Shown: one piece after another, positions 7,401 through 15,900 of the stretch
How positions within the stretch are numbered: position 1 is the first letter of the stretch
Layout of the letters: each line of letters starts with the position of its first letter
NCBI GenBank assembly: GCA_001430745.1
Contig: KQ481957.1
Span: forward strand, 44,533-73,875
DNA: 29,343 nt
Direction: 5' to 3'
Origin: Auxenochlorella pyrenoidosa
Taxonomy: Eukaryota > Chlorophyta > Trebouxiophyceae > Chlorellales > Chlorellaceae
Position numbers and translations under genes: made by a program
The notes under the pieces: generated by a model
Database searches by the model: none
Told to the model about the DNA's origin: nothing
Seen by the model: only the letters and a program-made list of their open reading frames with translations

Positions 7401-9589
7401 GTGGCGTCGGCCTCGCCCTGCCATGGGAGGAAAGGAGTACAAAAAGCCAGCAGTAGGGCGGTGTGGGCGTGGCTGCTGAGGATCAGGGGCAGGGGCGCCG
7501 CCCTTCCCTGGTTGCAGACACAAGGGCAGGGGTCACGCTCACGCCCATGACAGAGAGCGGGCGCTGGTCTAGTCTGGCAAACTGACGCCATCAGGCTTGC
7601 ATCACTGGGGGCAGCACCGGGTTGGGAAAGCCCTCGACCCGGCCGCTCGCCTTGAGCAGGGTGTTGAACACGCCCAGCATGGGAAAAGGAGGAAAAGAAA
7701 ATTCCCCGACCATACTCCAACCGCTCGCCTTAAGCAGGGTGTTGAACACGCCCAGCATGGGGAAAAAGGAAAGAGCCCTAAACATTCCCCAACCCCACCA
7801 CTCGCCTTGAGCAGGGTGTTGAACACGCCCAGCATGGGCAGCGCCAGCTCCTGGTATGCCCCACTGCCGCCATCAGCACGAATCATCTCCTGCACTATGC
7901 GCCCCTCGTACCGCGCCGCGTATGAAGCGTACCGCCGCCCCTCCAGCTGCACCGCACGCGGGGCAAGGTTGTGTGAGCGTGTGTGGATTCAGGTTTTTGC
8001 GTACGAGGCGTCCCGCCGGCCCTCCAGCTGCGGCGCACGCGGGGCAAGGTTCTTTGTGAGTGTGTGTACAAACAACTAGAACAAAAGTTAAGTTGTAATA
8101 CTAAGGGTTTCTTGCGTATGAGGCGTACCGCCCGCCCTCCAGCTGCACCGCATGCGGGGCAAGGTTGGGTGTGCGTGTGTACAAACAACTAGAACAAAAG
8201 TTAAGTTGTAATACATAAGATCTTTTTGCGTACGAGGAGTACCGCCCGCCCTCCAGCTGCACCGCAGTGGGTGCGTGTGCGCGAGTGTGTGGGCGTGTGT
8301 GTGCGACCGTGCGTGTGCGGGTATGTGAGCGTGTGTGCAGGGGCCCACGAGGCCACGGCCCACCCTGGCAGGTTGGTCAATCCCCAGGCCCCTGTGTTGT
8401 CCTCCCCTTTCAATGTCCACGGTGTTCCACGTTCACACCTCACCTTGGCGGGGCGGTCAATGCCCAAGCTCTTGAGCGTCACAATCGCGCTGGTGTCCCG
8501 CTGCAGCAGCGCCGCCACCGCCTGCGTTGTGGGGCGCACAGGGTGGGGCAGGCTCTCAGGAAGAGGAACACAGTGGCGTGTTCATGTGTTTACGATCCAG
8601 CCTGCTGCTCTCGGTGCGCTCCATGCCCACCAGGGCAGCTCCCTGTGTGACCTGCTTCGGCTGGACACTGGACATGCCCAGGGGTGCGCCCGCGCTCATG
8701 CCGTGCCCGCTGCTCACGGATTCAGGCACCCGTGGCGTGCACTGCTCATGCCTAGCCTGCTGATCATTTCTCAGGTAGCAGACACGCAGGACAGCGCTGG
8801 CAGGCAAGCAGCGCAGCAGTAGCGGGTCTGCACAGCAGGCGGCGGCGGCACCTTGAGCTTCGGCCGCTTCCTGTCGGCCTCTGGCCATGTGTTGTAACTG
8901 ATCACCGACTCTGCAGGCGGCATTGAAAGGAGAGCGTGGGTAAACTTGCGGCGGCAGAGGAGGCGGCGGCTTGGACAGGCGCAGCTCAGCTGTCCACAGG
9001 TGACCAGCCCGGGCCAGTGGGCGGCGAGGCATGTGCACTGCATGCATGGGCTGGCGCATGCATGCACGCCCATGCTGTGGCACCGGCACGGCATGGCGCC
9101 GCGAGGTGCAGGGCTGCAGCACCCACCAGAGGGCGCGATGGCCAGCAGAGCCTCTCCGCTCTCCACTCGCGAGGCAGGGGTCACCTTGTAGCCATCTGTG
9201 AGCGAGGGGGCAAAGAGAGGGACAGCGAAACACACTTGTTAGCGACAGAGCGTTGGACGGGCATGCAGGTACGTGATGCAGGTGAAAGGCACACACAGCA
9301 TGGGAACAGAATGTGTGAGCTCTGGACGACCAGGCCAACCACTGGGAGTGGCCGCATGCTGCACGGGACAGACGAGGGCGGCATGCCGGCTACAGCCGCA
9401 GGCGGCAAGGGGCGGCCCGGCGCAGGACGGTGGGGCTCTCTGCCTCCCTGGCTCCCTTTCACCGGTATGAGGGGAGATGATGGTCACCTCCAGACCCGCC
9501 TTTGCGAAGAGCTGCTGCTGCTGAGCTAGGTAGAACCCGACGTGATTGGTGTTTGGGGTCCAGTCCAGGGCAATCTTGACTGCTACCAT
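4497..9589 (-). CDS. NMT1/THI5-like (SsuA/THI5 fold) protein, 12 exons, 345 aa
   Basis: Twelve exons on the minus strand join with consistent phase: 9463-9589, 9127-9195, 8852-8910, 8444-8521, 7806-7946, 7164-7246, 6738-6803, 6307-6406, 5973-6056, 5476-5551, 5088-5131, 4497-4607. Signature blocks in order are KIALDWTPNTNHVGFYLAQQ (residues 5-24), TDGYKVTPASRVESGEALLA (from 42), LLQRDTSAIVTLKSLGIDRP, RRYASYAARYEGRIVQEMI, GEADATWVFLGWEGVE, YGIPYGYSPVLLAHPD, GRWGVMEAARWDAFLDWL and a conserved-looking tail. This is the periplasmic-binding-protein fold shared by bacterial ThiY/SsuA and fungal Thi5. No signal peptide or lipobox precedes the domain, so a soluble intracellular protein is inferred. 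The Cys cluster of fungal Thi5 HMP-P synthase is not visible; pyrimidine binding or an enzymatic role in thiamin metabolism is possible but open. Introns after exons 5 and 8 need GC donors. Start chosen at 9589, where the family domain begins; an in-frame extension to 9673 crosses a possible 5' leader acceptor. Confidence 0.88.
4614..4833 (+). repeat. 20-bp G-rich minisatellite, 11 units, in THI5-like intron 11
   Basis: Eleven consecutive 20-base units, consensus caggggtggggaggNNcgca, fill 4614-4833 immediately upstream (in transcript terms) of the last exon's acceptor. Units alternate between two subtypes (ending accgca or tgcaca), giving a 40-bp higher-order period. The plus strand is the G-rich strand, so the pre-mRNA is C-rich here and resembles an extended pyrimidine tract. 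Confidence 0.9.
5380..5455 (+). repeat. Two-copy ~47-bp repeat in THI5-like intron 10
   Basis: The block cagaccctgcccccttgggc plus aaggcaggcg recurs as aaccctgcacccttaggc plus aaggcaggcg. It lies within the intron between exon 10 (5476-5551) and exon 11 (5088-5131) and contains no exon sequence. Confidence 0.6.
5555..5596 (+). repeat. 9-bp microsatellite (cagcatggg)n upstream of the exon 10 acceptor
   Basis: About four perfect units of cagcatggg abut the exon 10 acceptor (exon starts 5551 on the minus strand). In the transcript this is (cccatgctg)n followed by acctgcag-type acceptor sequence. Confidence 0.85.
5673..5696 (+). repeat. 24-base poly-G run in THI5-like intron 9
   Basis: An uninterrupted run of 24 G on the plus strand (C in the transcript), in the intron that also carries the exon 9 donor repeats. 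True length is uncertain because homopolymers of this size are hard to sequence. Confidence 0.9.
5818..6010 (-). repeat. Exon-edge repeat: THI5-like exon 9 donor, three copies
   Basis: The real exon 9 end (exon ends 5973; peptide VQQSLELIAE then gtgggtgct) is echoed at about 5891-5935 (VQQGLERIAA-like, followed by gtgggtgct) and, more weakly, at 5818-5845 (VQQGLGLAAD). Copies are about 73 and 91 bases apart. The first echo keeps an intact GT donor. Confidence 0.8.
7219..7420 (-). repeat. Exon-edge repeat: THI5-like exon 6 acceptor, three in-frame copies
   Basis: Near-identical ~30-base blocks coding GEADATWVF, each preceded by cag, lie at 7219-7249 (real exon 6 start, 7246), 7288-7318 and 7391-7420. 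Offsets of the acceptors from the real one are 69 and 171 bases, both multiples of three. The intervening sequence is open in the same frame, so each decoy acceptor would add 23 or 57 residues without a stop. Spacers are pyrimidine-rich in the transcript and include a 14-base poly-G (plus strand, 7320-7333). Confidence 0.92.
7646..7838 (-). repeat. Exon-edge repeat: THI5-like exon 5 donor, three copies
   Basis: A 38-base block coding PMLGVFNTLLK plus the donor gcgag occurs at 7801-7838 (real exon 5 end), 7724-7761 and 7646-7683, at periods of 77 and 78. All three keep the GC donor context. The ~40-base spacers are recognisably related to each other but much more diverged than the exon-derived cores. 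Confidence 0.92.
7927..8266 (-). repeat. Exon-edge repeat: THI5-like exon 5 acceptor, four copies
   Basis: The start of exon 5 (LEGRRYASYA, real acceptor before 7946) is echoed at about 7996-8050, 8111-8166 and 8222-8266, encoding LEGRRDASYA, LEGGRYASYA and LEGGRYSSYA, each just after an intact cag acceptor. Spacers of the third and fourth copies share an almost identical AT-richer block beginning gtgtgtacaaacaactagaa, so the unit is about 113 bases. The nearest decoy is in frame (81 bases) but meets a stop. Confidence 0.92.
8361..8482 (-). repeat. Exon-edge repeat: THI5-like exon 4 donor, two copies
   Basis: The end of exon 4 (SLGIDRPAK, exon ends 8444) is echoed exactly 80 bases into the intron, where the same frame reads GLGIDQPAR (8361-8400). 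The echo is more diverged than those at exons 5 and 6, and its donor is altered. Confidence 0.75.
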
Positions 9590-9964
9590 GGTGGGGGAGG
9601 TCCTGCAAGCAATTGATGGCGTCCCGTCAGCACGAAACGGCATCCTGTCCCGGCAGGGCCGCAGTTTTGTCAAATGTCCCGCGTGCTGCGTGCCAGCGTG
9701 TCGTGCATCCCGACGGTCTAGGAGACCATCAGCGGCCGATCACGGAGCGGCCGATCGCAGCCAATCTCTTTAACCTTGTCACGAGCACAGCCAGCTCGCT
9801 CTGATCCCTCTCTTCACGGTCGCCGCGGTGATCGGCACCCTCCAGACCTTGTCGAGCAGCCCAGTTAGCTGTGGAGGCGCCTAGCAGCACTTGACCAGAG
9901 CCCAGGGCGCCGAGCCGACCGCCTCAACTCCGCGTTGCTGCCTGCCGGATTTCAGGCCACCAAA
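9590..9964. promoter_or_regulatory. Divergent intergenic region between the THI5-like and ALIX genes
   Basis: Shared 5' region of two divergent genes. It holds two direct copies of agcggccgatc (9731-9741 and 9746-9756) and a CCAAT pentamer at 9761-9765. On the minus strand, ttgcttgcag just before the leader of the THI5-like gene (near 9600-9615) could be the acceptor of a 5'-UTR intron. No TATA box is obvious. Assignment of regulatory function is inference from position. Confidence 0.45.
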
Positions 9965-12900
9965 ATGCCGCAGACAATAATGCTGGCCGTTCACTGCAAG
10001 AAGGCGGAGAGCCTGGAGTTCAAGGCGCCGCTAGTGGAGTATGCCCGTGCCGCCTACGGCCCAGAGGTAGGGGCGGGGCTGGTTGCCAACTTGAACTGGC
10101 TGCTCCTGAACCATTTTGCAGCATCCTTGGGCAGTGGCTGGAGAAACACCTGCTGACCGCTGTGGCTGCTTGCTGGGGCTCCCCATGCCGCCTCCTGCCC
10201 TGCACGATGCTGCGCAGCGGGCGGTTGGGTGCTGCCTGCTTTTGGCCGCACGGCGGGCTCTCCACTGGGAGCGACTGACCATGGCCTGCACCCTGCCTGC
10301 CTGCCTCCCCTCCCGCCAGGCGGGTGCCGACGCCTCACAAGACCTGGAGGAGGTGGTGTCGCTGCGCACCGACGTGATCAACCAGACGGGCCCGCTGCCC
10401 ACGCAGGCGGCCAACCTGGCCAAGTACTACCGCATCCTCACGTGAGCCCGCTTTTCTCCTGTCGCTTCTGCCCTCACTCCTCCTTTCACTTTCAATTCGT
10501 TACAACAGATTGTGGCCAGCAGGGCAGGCCCCCCCTCCTCTGGCGCCTGCACAGACGTGCCCACGCAGCCGCCCCTGGCTCATGCGGGGATGATGGGGCA
10601 GGGGGGCTGCAGTCTGCGGTGGGCCCATGAGCTCATGTGCAGCTTGGGGATCGCACTCCTTGCTACCGCATCGATGCTATGGCCCGGCCGCCGCGCAATC
10701 GGGCACAGCTGTGGGTGGCAACCCGCCCGGCTGCCGCCCTGCCCAGAGGTGGCGCGCTTTGCTGCGGCTTGGCTGCGACCGACTGCCTCTGCCCCAACCC
10801 CCTTTGGCCTGCAGCCTGATGGAGAGCCGCTTCCCCATCAGCCGGTCCGAGGGGCACGCCGCGGTGACCTTTGCCTGGCACGACGCCTTCCGCCCCCAGA
10901 AGCACGCCGAGCAGACGAGCATCCACTTTGAAAAGGCGGCGGTGCTCTTCAACCTGGGTGCTGTGCAGGTGGGTTCCCGCCTGGGCCGCCCCCGAGCCTC
11001 CAGCCCCGCGCCTGCGCCCGCCTGAGCCCCGCTAGCCAGCGCAGCGGCCGCACGCTTTGCTTGCAGGGCATGGTGATGCCGCGACGCCTCGGGCGTCCGT
11101 GCCAGCTGTGTCCTGCCCCAGGCCGAGCACCCATCCCGCTGCTCCCCCGGGTGCAGAGCCAGATGGCGCTTGCGTGCGACCGCAAGACGGACCAGGGCCT
11201 CAAGGAGAGCGCCAAGTATTTCCAGGTGGGTGCTGCCCACATGCTGAGCGGCGCAAAGCGTGGCAATGTGGGCCTTGGCCGGCTGCCACGCCCATGCTGC
11301 GAGGCCTGCCTCACAGGTGCGGCGCATGCCGGCGGCGGCGGCGCGCCCCTCCGCTGGGCTGGTTGCAGAGGCGGGCGGGCAGGCTGCCTAGCGGCTGCCT
11401 GCAGTCCTGCAATGCACCACCGGTGCCCACTGTGGACGGCCCCAGCCGCCGGTGGGCACGGCCTGCCTGGCGGCGGCTCGCCCTGGGCGCATGCCTTTGA
11501 GCTTGATGCGGCACCCCCGCGCGCGGCTCCCGGCCCCGCGCGCAGGAGTCGGCGGGCAGCTTTGGCCACCTGCGGGACGTGGCGTGCCTCAAGGTGGAGT
11601 CGCCGCGGCCGCTGGACCTCACCCCCGAGGCAGCCTCCATGCTGGAGAAGCTGATGCTGGCACAGGCGCAGGTGACCTGTCAGCATTACTTCATGCTCAT
11701 GTTTCTTGCTCCGAAAGCATCCATGCGCTTTTTTCCATGTTGGTTCGGAATCTTGTCTGGTGGGCCTGCAGCCTTTGCCCTGTCTGCCACCCTCTGTTGC
11801 CCGCCCTGCTGTGCCGCTGGCCAGGTCGCCGCTTGCCCGGGGCAGGGCGCATGCTGGCGAAGAGCCGAGGCGCGGGCACCTGGAGTGAAGCCTCCCACCC
11901 GCCTAACCTTACACTTGCCCCCTGGGTGCCCGCAGGAGTGTGTGTTGGAGAAGGCAATCAATGACAAGAAGGCGCCTGGCATCGTGGCGCGCCTGGCCAA
12001 GCAGGCACGTCGCGCTGAGCCTGCATCCAGAGAGGCTGCCGCGGCGGCGGCGCCCCGCCCTGCACGCGTGCCCTGCCCTGTCTCAGCCTGGCAAGCAGGA
12101 CGAGGCTGGCATGCAGAATGAGGTGCTCCTGCCTACGTCTGATCAACGCCGGCTCGGCACGTCTCCGCCACCCACCCCCCTGCAGGCGGCAGTGTACTAT
12201 CGGGAGTGCGCGGCGCTGCTCAATGCGCCGCCCCTCAACCAGGTGTGTGTGTGGAGGCCAGGTGCTGCCTGGGCACATCAGGCAGCACCCGTCTCACAGC
12301 CCTCCGCTCCCCACCCCCACCCCACCCCTTGGGCCCCGCCGCTCTTTGGCCACTCCCGGCTCACCACCCTCCGCCCCACTCCCTTGCAGCACTTTGACCG
12401 CTCCTGGCTGGCGCACGCCACGGTCAAGGGCCTGCTGTACGAGGTGGAGGGGACGGTGCAGAACAGCGCGGCGCTGCGCGACGCCGACGAGTTCGCGGGG
12501 GTGGCCAAGGAGATTGCGCGGCTGCGGGTGGGTCTGCGTGCGTGTTTTGAGGGTGGGGCGGGGGGTGGAAGAGGGTTGAGAGTGGCCAAGGAGATTGCGC
12601 GGCTGCGGGTGGGGGGCGGCTGAGGGGCCGAGCGGGGTGGGCGGCCAGGAGATTGCGGAGCTGCGGGGTTGGTTCCCGGGCGTGGCGTCGCAGTCTGTGC
12701 GCAGTGTTCTGACGAGGAAGGTTTGGGCTGGCTGTGCGTGGGGTGGTGGCCATCGGGACTGCGGGAAGGAAGCTGGGACAGCGTGTGACGGGTCGAGCGG
12801 CAATGGCGGTAGGTCACCCCTGGATCAGGGCAGCGCAGCATGCTGGTTCGCCTGGACACAGAGTGTGGCCACGTGTGCGGGGGCGGGCGCCACTTGCCGG

Positions 12901-15900
12901 CGTCGCTCTGCCCCTGTACAACCTTGTCCTTTCCACCCACCTCTGCAGGCCTCCCAGGTCACCCTGGCGCAGGCCAAGGCAGAGGCACGCAACGCCAGCA
13001 AGGAGCTGCAGGTGGGCCCGGCAGGCAGCAGGGGCCCTGCCCGCCGCACACGGCACGGCACGGCGCCGCAGGCAGCAAGGTCCCCGGGCACCGTACACGG
13101 CACGGCACGGGCAGACGCTGCGTCTGAGTCCGCGGGCCAGCTTGATAGCTGCCGGGTCTGCAGTGCGCTCCCGCACCGCCGCGCCCTCAGCCCTGGCGAT
13201 CTGTGCCCCCTTTCCGCCCCCCTGCGCGCAGGAGAACGTGACGTGGAAGGAGCAGTGGATCGCGACGCGGCTGCAGAAGGCGGAGCGGGAGAATGCGACA
13301 GTGTACCTGCAGGCAGGTTTCGTAACCCATGTATTTCTGACTGGTCGGGCGGGCACGGGGCGTCCTGGCAGGCGACGGCCCAGCTACGCGTTGTTGAGCT
13401 CTCTAAGGCGGCTGCAGCCGCGGGGCGCAAAGCGTGGGGGCAACGTCCGCTTGCCTGACCACGTTGAAAGCTGGGCAGTCAAGCCGTGCTGGCGCCTAAA
13501 TGGCTGGCGTTTTGTCTGTGCCCCCATCCCCCTTTCCCCCTGTGCAGCGCATCCCCCAAGACGTGGACCTGCCGCCGATCGTGCCCGCCCCGCTGGTCAA
13601 GCCCACCCCGCCCGCCAACCTGCGGCCCACCGCGGAGGAGCAGCAGAGCCTGTTCACCTGCGTGGTGCCCGACAACAGGTGGGGCCGGCTCCCCCCGCCC
13701 GTAAACCTTCTGCTTTTTTGCTTTTTTCTGTTTTTGGCTTCCGCCGTGCCTGCCCAGTTAGGCAGCACGCAGGACAGCGCAACTGCAGCGTCACGTAGCT
13801 GAACCACACGGCGCCAACTTCCCTCACCCCCTCTCCTCGTGCCCCCAACCCCAACCCAACCCCAACCATTCCCTCGCAGCGCCAAGGCCCTATCCAAGTA
13901 CTCTGACATGGTCGACTCGCTCATCCGCGCCCAGATGCACAAGCTCAACGGCGCCTCGGACGACGCGCGCATCAAGCTGCGCGAGTGGGAGCTGCCAGAG
14001 GTAGGTGTAGGGGTTGGGGTTGTTTCAGCCCTGACCCTCTCATTCTTCCATCCTTGCTGCTGCTTATGTGATCCTGCCAAGCACATGGCTGCCTTACGCA
14101 GGCTCCGGCCCCCGCCTGCCACTCCCTCCCCCGCCTTGTGCACCCAATGCCCTGCTGGCAGCCCAGACGGCCAGCATACAACGTTGCTGCCCCGTCCCTG
14201 CCCTTCCGCATCCCCCCTGCTGCCATCCAACCGCTGCCCCACGCCTACAGGCCCTGCCCCGGCCCCCGCCTCCTGCTGCCCTCCAACCCCTGCCCTGCCC
14301 ATGCACCGCGGCGCCCCACCCCTGCAGGCCCTGCAGGCGCTAGAGGCGGGCAGCGTGGCAGCACTGCCTGACGCCGTGCGAGTGGAGCTGGAGTCGATTC
14401 AGGATGGCGGCGGCGTCGGCCACCTGCAGGAGGTGGCCGGCCAAATCAAGGCGAGTGGGGGCATGGGAAAGCAGGGGCTGGAGCTGACTGGGCTGGGAGC
14501 CTGCAGGAGGTGGCGGGGCAGATCAAGGCGAGTGTGTGGGGGTTGGGGCAGGGGCCGGTCGGGGCGGGCAGGGGCTTGGGCTCGGCTGGGAGCCTGCAGG
14601 AAATGGCCGGACGCAGAGCTTGGGCTGGCTGGGCTGGGAGGCTCCACCCGCCTGGGCCGCACAGCTTTCTGCCTGCCTGCCTGTCTGCCCCACGGGTCTG
14701 CAGGAGCTGCGGCGCAACTGCCAGAGAGGAGCTGGGTGACAAGAGTTGGTTGCCTTCCTTCCTTTTCCTTCTCTGTTCCGCACGAGCTGCAACAAATCCA
14801 GATTTTTGTTGCCTTCCTTGCTTCTCTCTTTTTTCCGCAGGAGCTGCGGCGCGACTGCTTGGAGGAGCTGGATGTAATCGAGGCTGAGCTGGCGGCCGAG
14901 GAGAAGGAAGATGCCGACCTCCGGTGGGGCGCCCTCTCTTCAGGGATCATGCTGGACAGAGGATGTTCTGTTTTGCAGGATCAACAGGGGCAGGTGTTGC
15001 CAGGGAGTAGGCAAGCAGCACCTGGGGGCAGGCTGCTCGATGGCACCAGGCGCCCACAGCCGGCAGCCACGCGGTACTGCCGCTGCTCAGCTGACGGTTG
15101 GGGGGTAGAAGGGCTGGGGGCCGATTTGGTCTTGTGCACGCCCCACCGCCTCGACTGCTTCTATGTTCTAATCAGGGGATGCCCCCCCTTCCTGCAGCGC
15201 GCACTACGGCCCGCGCTGGACGCGCCCCGCCAGCGCGCAGCTGGTCAAGACGATGCGGGACAAGCTGGCTGGGTACCGCGGCAACCTCATGCAGGCGGGC
15301 ACACAGCTTGTGATTTAAACTGTGTTTTTTTTGTGCGTTTTTATGCTTTTGCTTCACAGATTTCAGTCATGGTGGCTGCACATGGAGTGCCGCGGCAACC
15401 TGATGCGGGCGGGCGGGGCCCTGTGGCACCCGCTGCATGGCACGTTGCCTGCCGGAAGGGTGGAGGCTGGCGGGCGATGCCGCTGCGCCCCAGCAAGCCT
15501 CCCGATCCAACCTGCATTACCACCACCCCGCCCTACTCACCCCTGCGCCGCCGCGTCTTGCCGATGCAGGCGGGCGAGAGCGACAGGAAGCTGACCCTCG
15601 CCCCTTGGACCCCCCATCCCCCCTCCTCACCCTCCTCCAACACACGCTCACCACTGTGTTTCTCCGCAGGCCGGCGAGAGCGATCGCAAGCTGGAGACAA
15701 AGCTGGCGGCGGAGGCGGCAGCCTTTGCGGCGCTCGACCCCGAGGCCGCGGCCACCCAGATGCCGCGCATGCAGGCAAGGGCAGCAAATTTGATGTCGTG
15801 CTCCAATTTGATGTCTTCTTCACAGAAAGAAGTTCACCAGCCACGCGCCCCTTCCCCTCCCCACTCCTCGTTGCGCGCGCCCGGCACTCCGTTTGTACTC

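Noticed and set aside
12001..12110. Possible echo of the ALIX exon 6 donor (cctggcaagcaggac near 12086)
   Set aside because: Only about 15 bases match, too short to separate from chance in this composition.
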